Program-made: the position numbers and the translations under genes
Notes under the pieces: model-generated
Told to the model about the DNA's origin: nothing
Seen by the model: only the letters and a program-made list of their open reading frames with translations
Database searches by the model: none
Assembly (NCBI GenBank): GCA_023376005.1
Contig: CM042156.1
Span: forward strand, 39,949,382-40,013,381
DNA from: Doryteuthis pealeii
Lineage: Eukaryota; Mollusca; Cephalopoda; Myopsida; Loliginidae
Reading direction: 5' to 3'
Length of the DNA: 64,000 nt
Shown: piece by piece, positions 11,059 to 22,278 of the stretch
How the letters are laid out: every line of letters starts with the position of its first letter
How positions within the stretch are numbered: position 1 is the stretch's first letter

Positions 11059-13394
11059 GGGCTTTTAATCACACATCTATTTCGTCAAAGATAAATATTA
11101 TAATAAAACATAAACATTAAAACATATTACACCACATAATCTATTACATTCTATTTTATTGTGTGTGTTTTTAAAAAAACAAAACACAGTGTCTTTATTT
11201 TTATTTAAAAAAAAACGTAAGAAAAAAAATTAGAATGCTTTGGAGTGGAGAACTGGAACGGATTAATTGCATTTGAGTTTATTTCAATAGGGAAAAATGA
11301 TTTGATATACGAGGGAATGGAGTTACGAGCGGAACGAAATAAACTCGTAAGTCAAGATGCCACTGTATATACTTAAGTAAAATTTACTGTATTTGGAACA
11401 ATACTCACTGTTTTTCCTAAGTGGTCACCCATCTAAGTACTGAAATAAATTCATTGGTACTTAACTTCTGTGTTCGAACAGCAAGTTCCATGTGTCAACA
11501 AAGTCATAAACAACGCTTCTGTCGTACTTTAGGTATGTGCAAAAGTTTCCAGCACATACTATGTTTTGGATTGGTTGGTTTTTATGGCATGTCAACCCTT
11601 GTGGGGTGATTTTATACCGAAGTCAATTTTTAGTAATTATGGCACAGAGATCTGTTTTCACAATAATTTTTAACAGAAAAACACTTCATTAATTCAACTA
11701 GATCTATTTGTAAACCTCCCTTGGGGGACCGTGGAGTCTCCAATCACCTTGCTGCACATCTTTCTGCTTTTCCTACAACTTCTCGTCTTTCCAGCTTTAC
11801 TGGCCGTGATCGTCTGCTAGGTTGACCGTCACTTGTGTCCATAATACTGCCGCGAGACTCCGCCCCCCTACCAAGGGATTTAACAAACAATTATCAATAA
11901 AGAAAGAGAGGAACAAACGAAGACAAGACAAAGTCAGGTGCACATCCAAAATGGCCAGAGAGGTACATGGTACTTGCATTCATTCAGTCCAGTCATTCTT
12001 CCCTTATGTATTGCCGAGCCGAGTCACGACTTCTGCTAAAGTTGAATTCTACTGTAAAAGGTGATCTCACTTCTTCCCAAGTTCCAACTGACTCCTCCGG
12101 TCTCCAACAACTAACTAGTTAACTTTTCAAAAATCCCCCCCCTCAAATATCATTTCAACTCTCACGTTCGTTCACGCTTTCAAAATCCTTGGTTCTGTAG
12201 AAACAATGATACTCACCATCGTGAAGAATAAGTTCCAATTACCGTCGAACTGGGAAGACAGGGTAGCATGCAATTGTAACTCAATACAAACTCGAAATGC
12301 TACAAAGTACACTGCAGAATGACAGGTATATATGGGACTCCACAGTGTCATGCAGATCAACCAGTCAGGCAGCCAATCAGAACTCAAGGAGTGGAATGAC
12401 CCAAGTCACCCTGATTCATGAGTGGATCATTCTTGATTCCTATATTTACCAGCTGTCTTGGACACTGGAAAAAGTTCTACTTAGCTGCTGTTATTAAAAC
12501 CAACAGTAGGCTAACTGACTTCAATAGGTTCTAAAAATCTGGTCAAACTTTATAGCTGTTTTGACCTCTCAACTGATTTCCAACGTGGTCTGTTTATAGC
12601 TGATCCCCATCTATCTTGTATCTATTCAAAGACATCCCAAGTTGTCTCTTATCTATTTTGATGGCCTTTTTAACCGAGCATTCACATACACCAAGCCTTT
12701 ATGATCTTCAAGACCATATACACATCTATACACACTCACACACATGTGAAACTATAAGGTTCACCCCCCCCCATATGATCACTATTAGGTCCTGACACGG
12801 CACCCACTGTGAACGTATGAGGAATGTGACCCTATATACTTCACATACATACCCCACTGATACTATGTTGTCCATAGTACCAAATGTGATACGTGTCACA
12901 TACACACTGGTGAGAGTGAGATATTCTTTGGTAAGAACTTTCTTTAGGGAGAGAGAGGCTTATTATGAAAGAGATTAGAGAGAGATTATACTTACTTGCA
13001 GAGCTTCTACCATGTCCGCCGGCTTCTTCTGATTGTGCTTCTAGCTAAGGCTGATTTGGTCAAAATAAAAGGAATTACAAAAGACAAGACATCCATTTTG
13101 CGACCTGATCAAGTAATTATTTATTTTAACTTCATCCATGATCACTGCACGGGGAAGATCCGGCCGTAGCCCGTCTTCACCCGTCGACGACCAGACTCAA
13201 AACTCTTTACTAACTATCTAACTATCACCTCTCACTCTTCCCTTTTCCCCTTCGCCACGTTAACATTCCAATCATCCAATCAAATCTATCCACGCGTATT
13301 CGCTGAATAAGCATTTAAACTTTTCCGCTGGTCATATTTTTTTCCTGATAAAGTACTCAATCCAACATAATGGTTATACATCATAATCATATTG
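11057..13394. other. Mixed-complexity region without a supported gene
   Basis: 11565-11700 resembles 5095-5230 (GGTTGGTTTTTATGGCATGTC followed by an AAAACACTT core). 11700-13330 is less AT-rich and contains strings such as CCAATCAGA near 12373, which could belong to an old LTR. I find no paired terminal repeats, reverse transcriptase or splice-bounded frame to support this. Confidence 0.4.
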
Positions 13395-13424
13395 TCACAC
13401 ACACACACAACACACATACACACT

Positions 13425-13466
<42 letters not shown>

Positions 13467-13530
13467 CGTATGCATATACATATACACACTCACACATATA
13501 TATATGTATAAACATATATGTACCTATATA
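13395..13530. repeat. (CA)n and (TA)n microsatellite cluster
   Basis: CA runs at 13395-13440 are followed by TA runs at about 13441-13466 and TATATA/CATA mixtures. Confidence 0.9.
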
Positions 13531-13659
13531 GAGCCTTAATCTCATATACTACTTATTTATATAACTAACAACTACACCTTTATATATACACACACACTTG
13601 CACCCCTAATTGCATTCTGCAACGATGCATTGTGTCACACCCATAGATGGGACCATAAG

Positions 13660-13912
13660 TAAGTAAAGTCGTCGGGTGGCCTAAAGTCGGTATCAGCTAG
13701 ACAATGAGGGAGTCTATCTCCTTTTCACTAGCGCTAGACCAAGGAGATTGTTTTGGCGTCTGAGGAGTAGCGCCACACCTACCATCAGCTCCTCACTTTA
13801 CCACGCATATCCCTATGCTACTCATACGCTGAGTTGGCGAGGGCCGGTATCGAACGAAGAACCATGTGGTTCCTAGTCGGACGCTCTACCGATTGAGCTA
13901 TTTACCAACCCA
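13660..13912 (-). mobile_element. tRNA-derived SINE, family A (near full length)
   Basis: On the minus strand, head to tail: GCTCAATCGGTAGAGCGTC, a disrupted B box near ATACCGGCCC, TCAGCGTATGAGTAGCA, GCTGATGGTAGGTGTGGCGC, CTTGGTCTAGCGCTAGTGAAA and GACTTTAGGCCACCC. It is one of the best preserved family A copies and lies head-adjacent to a family B copy. Confidence 0.9.
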
Positions 13913-14195
13913 TGCGCATGAGCAGGATGTGACACGAGGTCAATCTCTTAAGCGGAGTTTAACAGGTTTTAATTCAGAGATTTCCTTCTCCTAGACTGAT
14001 TGCCATAACAAGGTCAAAGAGCCCAGTCCGTCCTACTATTTACCCGCAGCTAAAGGGAGAATAGTTGGATGCATACCTTTCCCAAGAATATGTGAATTTC
14101 CCATTGTGAAATGCCAAGTGCCTCGTCCAGGTTTTGAACTCGGATCACCGAGTCATTTCCTAAGATGATAGCCATTACTCACCATTAAATGCAGT
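13913..14195 (-). mobile_element. tRNA-derived SINE, family B
   Basis: The minus strand carries a degenerate tRNA-like head (GAGTTCAAAACC) at the high-coordinate end and the family tail TGACCTCGTGTCACATCCTG at the low-coordinate end. It directly abuts the family A SINE. Confidence 0.8.
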
Positions 14196-14437
14196 CTAGT
14201 GTCTTCTCCAGTACATTGCTTTTCTAAATTAGAGACTGAATACTCAATGAAAAAACCTTCTTTTTTTCAATTAAAAAGTATTCATAATTAAAGACCATGA
14301 CAGAGATACATGTGTTTTTTTTGGGGGGGGGGGGGAGAAAATTAGAATTTAGCCTTAAGTTATCAAAAGCAACCTACATTTAAAATTGTCAATACCTTAC
14401 TTTGGTAGTTTTTTTTCCTGTCTTGTATTTCTTTCAG

Positions 14438-15815
14438 TATTTTGTTAAAATGAAATAAAATATTTTGCATTTTGTTAAAATGAAATAAAATATTTTGTAT
14501 TTTGTTAAAATGAAATAAAATATTTTGCATTTTGTTAAAATAAAATAAAATATTTTGCATTTTGTTAAAATAAAATAAAATATTTTGTATTTTGTTAAAA
14601 TGAAAATAAAACATTTGTATTTGTTAAAATAAAAAAAAAATATTTTGCATTTTGTAAAATGAAATAAAATATTTGTAAAATAAAATAAAATATTTTGTAT
14701 TTTGTTAAAATAAAAAAAATATTTGCATTTGTTAAATGAAATAAAATATTTGTATTTTTTAAAATGAAAAAAATATTTTGTATTTTGTTAAAATGAAATA
14801 AAACATTTTGTATTTTGTTAAAATAAATAAAATATTTTGTATTTTGTTAAAATGAAATAAAATATTTTGCATTTTGTTAAAATAAAATAAATTTTGTATT
14901 TTGTTAAAAAAAAATAAAATATTTGGTTAAAATGAAATAAAAATATTTTGTATTTTGTTAAAATAAAATAAAAATTTTTGTATTTTGTTAAAATAAAATA
15001 AAACATTTGTACTTTGTTAAAATAAAATAAAATATTTTTGTATTTTGTTAAAATGAAATAAATATTTTTTATTTTGTTAAAAAAAAATAAAATATTTTGC
15101 ATTTTGTTAAAATGAAATAAAATATTTTGTATTTTGTTAAAATGAAATAAATATTTTGTATTTTGTTAAAATAAAATAAAACATTTTGTATTTTGTTAAA
15201 ATGAAATAAAATATTTTGTATTTTGTTAAAATGAAATAAAACATTTTGTATTGTTAAAATAAAATAAATATTTTGCATTTTGTTAAAATGAAATAAAATA
15301 TTTTTGTATTTTGTAAAATAAAATAAAATATTTTGCATTTGTTAAAATGAAATAAATATTTTGTATTTTGTTAAAATGTTAAAATGAAATAAAATTTTGT
15401 TTTGTATTTTTTTGTTAAAATGAAATAAATATTTTGTATTTTTTAAAATGAATAAACATTCTGTATTTTGTTAAAATAAAATAAAATATTTTGCATTTTG
15501 TTAAAATGAAATAAAATATTTTGTATTTTGTTAAAATGAAATAAAACATTTTGTATTTTGTTAAAATAGAATATTTTGTATTTTGTTAAAATAAAATAAA
15601 ACATTTTGTATTTTGTTAGAATGAAATAAAATATTTTGTATTTTGTTAAAATAAAATAAAATATTTTGTACTTTGTTAAAATAAAATAAAATATTTTGTA
15701 TTTTGTTAAAATGAAATAAAATATTTTGTATTTTGTTAAAATGAAATAAAATAAAATATTTCTATTTCGTATTTTTGTATTTTGTATTTCCGTATTTTGT
15801 TAAAACAAAATAAAT
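14438..15815. repeat. Satellite with a ~30-bp unit, about 45 copies
   Basis: The unit alternates ATTTTGTATTTTGTTAAAAT with GAAATAAAAT, giving a 30-bp period. Small deletions break the phase in places, and G/A and T/C variants are scattered. The minus-strand frames show a repeating 10-residue motif that is a by-product of the period, not a protein. Confidence 0.95.
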
Positions 15816-15969
15816 TTCTGCATTTTGTATTACTCGATTTCAAAATAGAATATTGCACTCTTATATCATTTGTATTTTTATATAATTTTTATTTGTATTT
15901 TATATATATATTTTTTATTTGTATTTTTTATATAATTTTTATTTGTATTTTCATATAATTTTTTATGTA

Positions 15970-16100
15970 AGTAGCAGCGGCTACCCGGCGAAGCCCGGGT
16001 AGAGGAGATAAAAACATGGTTTAATAATCGTTTTCAGATCTACTACTACTGAAGAGCGAGTTCGATCATCGCAGGATAACCCATAAAAATCACCACATGA
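15970..16100. repeat. GC-rich hairpin next to a tRNA-like fragment
   Basis: CTACCCGG and CCCGGGTAG (15988-16010) form a hairpin around CGAAG. Downstream, TACTACTGAAGAGCGAGTTCG closely matches 28002-28022 inside the tRNA-like repeat at 27955-28080. Confidence 0.5.
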
Positions 16101-17190
16101 AAAAAGATCTTAATCTAATCCGGCCCGGTGGGAGGTCAGAGAATTTTCTTTTCGTCAGATTTGAGGAAATGACATCACATAATGATATAGTAAGAAATTT
16201 TAATTCAATGATTAACTATAAATAACTATAAAAAAATAAAATATAAATGACGCGATTTGCTAAATTAAAAAAAATAGCATTATTAATTCAAAGCGTAGTC
16301 GATCGAATGTCAAATTATTATAGTATACTATACTATAAATTTGATAACAATTTGAGTTTTCAGGTATTTCCGTGAAATGTATTAGGTAATCTAATGGTAT
16401 TATCTCTTGTGCACTATTCTGCATTAGTATCATGACTTTATTTGTATTTCTAATATCAAAATAAATAAATTAACGCGATTATGAAAAATAAAAAAGGCTT
16501 TGTTTACAATTGACGAACGACGGGAATTAATTTTTAAAAAGTTGAGTCATTGTTAAATGTTTTCGTTTAATTTGTTATTTAATTCTCTGTAAAAAATAAT
16601 TCAATGTATGAAAAGACATACTAATTACATATTTAAAAAGATTATTTTATTATCTTTCTAACTAAATGAATATTTTAAAGATAGGAACAGAAATATGCGA
16701 TAAATAAGATAAATAAGATTTGATTTTATGTTAAAATTTAGTATGAAAAAAATATACTACGAATTCTAGGCTGACAAAAGCAAAACATTATTTTTTTTAA
16801 GTCACTGTAAAAAATAATTTGATTGATAAAAACGCATACAAATGACATATTTAGACAGATTATTTTATTTTATTTCCAACCATATAAATATTTTTAAGAT
16901 TGGACCAAACAGAACGGCTTAGACTGCGAAATTTATTCACTAAAATTAAACTTCACTGCTGGTATCGCTATAAATCGCTGTAACAAAAAGCAGGCAGCGA
17001 ACAATATTTTATTATCAGTAGGTGCTGGTATACGGACAGTTCCGCAAATTGGGTGATTTTGGCTAAATTAATTAATTATATCCCTTAATTAGTAAAAATC
17101 AATAACCAAATTTGGCGCATTTCTTAGTTAAACGTATTCTAAAGGTGAAGTTTAAATTCTGGAAATTTGGTGAGTATAGATTACCCATTT
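16101..17190. other. AT-rich region, nothing recognised
   Basis: AT-rich sequence with no splice-bounded frame. Two segments (16560-16690 and 16800-16915) are similar to each other (an AAAAAATAATT core followed by TTATTTTAT), suggesting an old duplication. Confidence 0.4.
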
Positions 17191-17194
17191 ATCG

Positions 17195-17440
17195 CCATTA
17201 CTCCCAGGTCTACTCTAAACTGAACCAACCGTTAGGGTTCTATTTTGGGGTTAAATAGAAAAAATGAGTTGAAAAAGGTTGTGTTTAAAAATTGTGTTTA
17301 AAAAAATTGAGTTTAAATTTTTTTAAAAATCAATATCCATCAAGAATGAATAAAACAAAATGTCTTTGGTAAAAATAACCCAACAAGGGTTGTAATGCCT
17401 TAAAATCCCACCAACCAGCCAACCAACTAAAAGTGTTACA
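17195..17440 (-). mobile_element. Degenerate family D/R600-related fragment
   Basis: CCATTACTCCCAGGTCTACTC resembles the family D copy at 43910-43930. GTTAGGGTTCTATTTTGGGGT and the closing CCACCAACCAGCCAACCAAC resemble the R600 ends. Confidence 0.45.
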
Positions 17441-17700
17441 AATAGACGCAGAGATTTACTATTATGATAGATTTATCCGGTTGTATATAGGATGTGTCAT
17501 CTGTACTTTAGACAACTATTTCTTATCTCTCTGTAATCATTTCTCTTTAGAAGATATTTATCAACAATAATTTTGTCCCTCTCCCCACTCTCTCAATTTT
17601 GAGGGAACAAAGAAACAAAGAAAACCAGATAATTTGTGCTAGACAGATATATCTACACATCAATGACTATGCAGGATATACTTACTGACATCGGTAGCAG

Positions 17701-17702
<2 letters not shown>

Positions 17703-17768
<66 letters not shown>
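17703..17768. repeat. (GA)n microsatellite
   Basis: A perfect GA run of 66 bases. Confidence 0.97.
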
Positions 17769-17771
<3 letters not shown>

Positions 17772-17787
17772 TTTTTAGTCCTAAATT

Positions 17788-18027
17788 TTTACTAAGACTA
17801 ACCACAAACGGCTTTTCCAACCCTAAGTTATCTACTAAGTTAGCCTAACCACAAATAGCTTTTCCAACTCTGTTATTTACTAAGTTAGTATAACCACAAA
17901 CGGCTTTTCCGACTGTGTTATTTACTAAGTTAAACTAACCACACACGGCTTTTCCAACTCTGTTATTAACTAAGTTAGCCTAACCAGAAACGGCTTTTCA
18001 AGCTCTTAGTTAACCTAATCACAAACC
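17788..18027. repeat. ~46-bp tandem repeat, about five copies
   Basis: The unit contains TAACCACAAACGGCTTTTCC followed by AACTCTGTTATTTACTAAGTT. It lies just 3' of the unknown terminal exon. A related fragment is at 20463-20490, on the other side of the foldback element. Confidence 0.85.
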
Positions 18028-18176
18028 TTCAACTTGTAAAATCTGACTCAAGAGGAAAGAGACAGAACGATAGAAAGAAGGAACGAAAGAAAGTGACGGA
18101 ACTGTCTCTCTGTCTCTGTCTCTGTCTCTCTGTATTTAAAGAGAGAAATAGAGAGAAACTAATTATTTTTTAACCT

Positions 18177-18817
18177 TTAATCAGTACTATCGGTCACTTT
18201 ACTATTTTCTTCCGATATAAAATCCCCGACTATTTCCGTTTGGATTAATGGGAGTTTAACTTCCTTCTTCTTCTTAATATATTCACGAAGAGTGCTGCCA
18301 ACATGGTCATCGCAACTAATGTACCTAAAACGTTCCCTCTCCTTAAACCTGAACGGCTTCGGGGTGGTCGCGTCTCTCTCTTGTAACACGAGGATGACCT
18401 CTTTCGGTTTCTTGCCAATCGATGAGAAAGGTAAAGGGTCAAAACAGGTTTTCATGAGGGCAGCCAAGTTGCGTCGATCGTTGTTGGTCACTGGAAATTT
18501 ATGCGAGATCAACCAGTCACACATGTCCTGCGCCAAGTTATGCATCCGATCAAATTCAGCGAACAATTCCTTGCGTCGCTGCATCTCCTTCTCGGTCGGG
18601 AGACAGTATTTATTCTTCCTCGGTTTCTCCCCCACCAACCTGTCGGGGTCCAGACGTTTGAGCACGCTGTTGTCGCTTTCTTTCACAAGAACCGGGCAAT
18701 TTTTGCGGACTTTTTTTTCTTTTTCTGTAATTTTCACCGGCTCGGCAAATTTGGGCATACAAATATCCCTGTTGGTGAACTTCTTGCTTTTCAATGCAGC
18801 GGGATGGCCAATTTTGT
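18177..18817 (-). CDS. Terminal coding exon of an unrecognised protein
   Basis: A single open frame of about 213 codons ends at TAA (18179-18177). There is no ATG at its 5' end. It opens at a clear splice acceptor instead: a T-rich run followed by AG at 18819-18818. The first two exon bases complete a split codon, and then KIGHPAALKSKKF begins. The protein is hydrophilic and basic, with Lys-rich stretches near residues 25-45 and 75-85. It has a more ordered central part with the string LAQDMCDWLISHKFP and a Glu/Ser-rich tail. Codon use is balanced and GC is higher than the flanks, which supports a real gene. I recognise no domain. A partial copy of its 5' end is at 20381-20454, and upstream exons were not found. 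Confidence 0.7.
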
Positions 18818-18836
18818 CTAAAATAAAGTAAAATAA
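18764..18836. repeat. Proximal copy of a ~73-bp duplication flanking a foldback element
   Basis: It aligns with 20381-20454 at about 80% identity over the first ~50 exon bases, the splice acceptor and the adjoining T-rich intron. One copy lies on each side of the element at 18842-20380. Confidence 0.8.
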
Positions 18837-18841
18837 AGTTC

Positions 18842-20380
18842 GGTAATCTTGAACTTTAAGTGACTAAATTCCTACCATAAAATTGTACTTCGCATCATTT
18901 GAAATGAACTTAATTGTTATTAAAAACTTCAAGTAAATCAAACCAAAATATCCAGAAAAGAAGAAGTAATATTATCCAGACTAAGAATAGGACACTCATA
19001 CATTACCCATTCATACCTCCTCAAAAAAGAAGCAGCCCCATATTGCATACCATGCCAAAAACCCTACACAATCAAACACATATTAACAGAATGTAGCAAC
19101 CTAAAACAAATACGAAAAAAATACTACCAAACAACAAATCTAAAACAGATATTCTACTATATAAACCCAGAAAAACTACTCGGATACATAAAAGAGGCAC
19201 ACATCTACAACAAAATCTAAAAATCTTCAAAAAAAAATGAAAACACAAAAATATATGTTAAAAAGAATCATCTAAAAGTTCCATTCACAAAAATATGTTA
19301 AAAAAAAAAATCTTTAGAAAATTAAACATTATCACCAATTCATTTCAAAAACGTAGTCGGCATTAAATGACCCATTGAGGTTGATATGCCATAAAACAAG
19401 AACAAATCAAATCAAATTAAAAAGATATTTTATGATATTTTGGAGTTAAAAACATACATCAAAATGGATTTGAAAAGCGTCATGCTTTCTCCGTGAAAAT
19501 TACGTTGAATCATAGATGGCTGCTATTGTTTACAAGTTTCTTCTCGGAAAAAGAACAAAGGGACTTAACTCTTATTTAAGTCTTAAAAGGACTTAACTCT
19601 CAAAGCAACGAGAGTTAAGTCCCTTTGTTCTTTTTCTTTTTTCTTTTGTATAATTACGGCGATTCGATCAAAATGGATTTGAAAAGCGTCATGTTTTCTC
19701 CGTGAAAATTACATTGAATCATAGATGGCTGCCATTGTTTACAAGTTTCTTCTCGGAAAAAGAACAAAAGGACTTAACTCACATTGAAGTCTTAAAAGAA
19801 CTTAACTCTCAAAGCAACGAGAGTTAAGTCCCTTTGTCCTTTTTCTTTTGTATAATTACGGCGATTCGATAATGGCAGACCATTCACTTCCGGTTTCTTT
19901 CACAATAAAAGAAGCAAGAGACATCCCTCTCGTTGGATGGTCGGAATTTAGTCACTTAAAGTTCAAAACTACCTAAAGGCAATGAGAGTGATGTCCCTTG
20001 CTTCTTTTATTGTGAAAGAAACTGGAAGTAAATGGTCTGCCATTATCGAATCGCCGTAATTATACAAAAGAAAAAAGAAAAAGAACAAAGGGACTTAACT
20101 TTCGTTGCTTTGAGAGTTAAGTCCTTTTAAGACTTAAATGAGAGTTAAGTCCCTTTGTTCTTTTTCCGAGAAGAAACTTGTAAACAATAGCAGCCATCTA
20201 TGATTCAACGTAATTTTCACGGAGAAAACATTATACAAATTGTTCAAATCACTAGGACTGAATGTTTTAATTCGAAAATATCATATAATGTGTTTGTGTA
20301 ACAATTAAGTTCATTTCAAATAATGCGCAAGTACAATTTTATGGTAGGAATTTATCCACGTTTCTAAGTTCAAGATTACC
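18842..20380. mobile_element. ~1.5-kb foldback element of the GGTAAT MITE family
   Basis: It begins GGTAATCTTGAACTTTAAGTG and ends with the inverted form TTCTAAGTTCAAGATTACC. The interior has further inverted repeats. 19440-19660 and 19670-19910 are direct near-copies containing GAGAGTTAAGTCCCTTTGT, and both are matched inverted by 19985-20240. The central axis is near 19940. The smaller elements at 6797-7161 and 41736-42094 are simpler family members. No transposase frame is present. Confidence 0.8.
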
Positions 20381-20454
20381 TATCTCTGTTAGCGCATTTC
20401 TTGCCTTTCAATGCATTGGGATAACCAATTTTGTCTAAAACAAAGTAAATAAAT
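20381..20454 (-). pseudogene. Duplicated acceptor plus first ~55 bases of the unknown exon
   Basis: On the minus strand a T-rich run and AG precede bases encoding KIGYPNALKGKKCANRD, against KIGHPAALKSKKFTNRD in the real exon. An AG/GTAATC string follows and could act as a donor. Used as a separate 55-base exon it would not keep the frame with the exon at 18817, so I read it as a duplicated, decaying fragment. It is, however, the first acceptor that upstream splicing would meet. Confidence 0.6.
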
Positions 20455-21240
20455 TTTTTTTTTGTTATTTACTAAGTTTGACTAAGCACGTCACAGAGCA
20501 ATATTTTGCGATGAAGCAGGGGCGTGGGCAAAGTTTAGATACCGGACACGTATGCCAAAAAAAGGAAGAAATGTGATATTGTAAAAAGTAACTCTGTGGC
20601 GGACCGGAAGTTCTTACTACAACGAACAAAAGTCAAATGACAAAAATTAATAGTATGCGCATGGGATTGCGCACCCTAGTACAAGAAGAAAATTAAAATA
20701 AAAATTTGTACATTTTCAACCAATCAGAGACGTTCGCGCCTAAAAGCAAATCTATCAAATAGACCCCTTTTGGAGCCTACCCTCGGACTATAAAAAACCC
20801 AACTTTTCGGATCCCAACCAGAAATAAATTATTCTTCTAACCAAATCCACGTCACTTTAAAGTAAGACAAAGCACATTCACTTATAAGAAGGTATGGACT
20901 AATATCTATCTGTCTATCTCTCTTTATCAACCTTTTACGAGATCATCAGTATTACTTGCTACTGACTGTCGTGTGACTTTGAACTCTTATCCTTTCTTTC
21001 TCACTTCATAACTTATAACATATTTTCTTACATGTTATAATGAACTTAAAAAAAAAAAAATTACATTTTGTACACAAGAGTACTGAAAGAACTTTTCTCG
21101 GTATTATGCGTTACCTTTTGTAAACTTTTTCTCAATACAAGTTATTTGTTTTAATATTGAGTCTTGTTATTTATGCCATGTGCCTGCAGTAATTGAATGT
21201 TTTATGGTGTCTTTAAATGTTTGAATATCTTATTGATTAT
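20455..21240 (+). other. Promoter-like, possibly LTR-derived, region
   Basis: AACCAATCAGAG near 20718 (a CCAAT-type box) is followed by GGACTATAAAAAACCC near 20786 (a TATA-type box), then a pyrimidine-rich stretch. No coding frame follows within 500 bases. No matching second terminal repeat is visible, so LTR origin is only a guess. Confidence 0.3.
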
Positions 21241-21264
21241 TGACCTCAAACTGGTGAGCTCAAA

Positions 21265-21294
21265 CAACCAAATTTGCTCCCAAATTTGGTTGAG
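21265..21294. repeat. Perfect short hairpin
   Basis: CAACCAAATTT and AAATTTGGTTG form an 11-bp stem around GCTCCC. It lies in the same repeat body as the hammerhead at 21536-21577. Confidence 0.7.
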
Positions 21295-21477
21295 CACTTT
21301 AATTAGAAGGGATTTAATTGCAAAATTCACCGTATTCGGCGTACAGCTAAACCTCGCTCTGTTTACATAAACAAAGTGTGAGGCCTCTAGTGAATTTCAT
21401 TTCCGTTTAGAAATGTAGCGATTAAATAGTCTCCTATATTTGACAGCTGCTTGTGACTGTACGGGTAAGAGGTTTGG

Positions 21478-21577
21478 CGAACGAAAGTTCATTCGGGTCT
21501 CGGACCCGGCCAGAGGTAGCTGTTAAACGGTATAACCACACTGATGAGAGGTGATACCTCGAAACACGTGTCTGTGG
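21478..21577 (+). ncRNA. Hammerhead ribozyme motif with upstream hairpins
   Basis: The core is CTGATGA (21541-21547), then stem II GAGGT/ACCTC around GAT (21548-21560), then GAA (21561-21563). A three-pair stem III, ACA/TGT around CG, follows (21564-21571), with C21572 as the cleavage-site base. Stem I is CCACA (21536-21540) with TGTGG (21573-21577). All core bases fit the hammerhead consensus with a minimal stem III, a form known from Penelope-like and other small retroelements. Upstream lie a GAAC/GTTC hairpin with a GAAA loop (21479-21490) and a six-pair hairpin (21494-21508). Activity is inferred, not shown. Confidence 0.8.
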
Positions 21578-21586
21578 ATTACTTTA

Positions 21587-21587
21587 T

Positions 21588-21625
<38 letters not shown>

Positions 21626-21908
21626 ATATAACTTTGCTCTTAACATTTGCAAATTTCTCATAAGGAGTTATAAATTATGTTAATATTCATAATCACCTGA
21701 CGATCCATCCATTTTCAGGAATAATTGTTCGGGATTAAAACTGTCTTCTGACCATTAGCTCTTGCTTAACAGTTCTCTTGTTAGCGTGCTACAGAGATAG
21801 AGGGAGAAAGAGAGAAATATATTGAGACACAATACATATATATATATATATTTATATCGAAGAAAAAGGGTTAAAAACCTGTCATATTAGCAATTATAAA
21901 TTAATTTC

Positions 21909-21945
<37 letters not shown>

Positions 21946-21950
21946 GGTGG
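21587..21950. repeat. (TA)n tracts and a repeated fragment
   Basis: TA runs occur at 21587-21630, 21836-21850 and 21915-21942. The segment 21735-21800 (CTCTTGCTTAACAGTTCTCTT) recurs at 22480-22545, showing that this region is built from repeated modules. Confidence 0.75.
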
Positions 21951-22075
21951 CTTACCGGTGAATATGGGCACGATCGTTGGAGGTGCACAGGATCCAGGGG
22001 TTAAGTCCGTGATAAAACAAATACAAAGTGTTCAATACAAAGTAGAGCAAATTCATTGAAGAAATGGATACAATA

Positions 22076-22116
22076 GAAACCTACTCGAGTTTCATCGCTA
22101 GAATCATCAGGGTTAA
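22076..22116 (-). ncRNA. Hammerhead-like motif, arm 1
   Basis: On the minus strand: AACC, CTGATGA, a weak ten-base stem II (TTCTAGCGAT), GAA, the three-pair stem III ACT/AGT around CG, A at the cleavage site and GGTT closing stem I. The catalytic bases fit, but stem II has a U-U mismatch at its base and few pairs. Cleavage competence is therefore uncertain. Confidence 0.55.
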
Positions 22117-22237
22117 ATCCACTGAATTAATCGAGTTACCGATTAATTGCAGCTGATCACACGTATGTTCATTCTTATTCAATGAACATACGTGTGATCA
22201 GCTGCAATTAATCGGTAACTCGATTAATTCAGTGGAT

Positions 22238-22278
22238 TTAACCCTGATGATTCTAGCGATGAAACTCGAGCAGGTTTC
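22238..22278 (+). ncRNA. Hammerhead-like motif, arm 2, with altered cleavage-site pair
   Basis: It is identical to arm 1 except that the base before the cleavage position is C (22271) instead of T. This breaks the A-U pair that adjoins the cleavage site in the consensus. This copy is predicted to be impaired. Confidence 0.55.

Noticed and set aside
12780..12860. LTR end and primer-binding site
   Set aside because: GGCACCCACTGTGAACG loosely recalls a primer-binding site, but there is no TG...CA bounded repeat pair and no pol sequence.
14363..15338. Repetitive minus-strand frames with a 10-residue period
   Set aside because: The 30-bp satellite period is a multiple of three, so the frames are a by-product. 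Phase breaks and the lack of other coding signals argue against a protein.
14438..15815. CRISPR array
   Set aside because: The units are contiguous with no unique spacers, and the DNA is eukaryotic.
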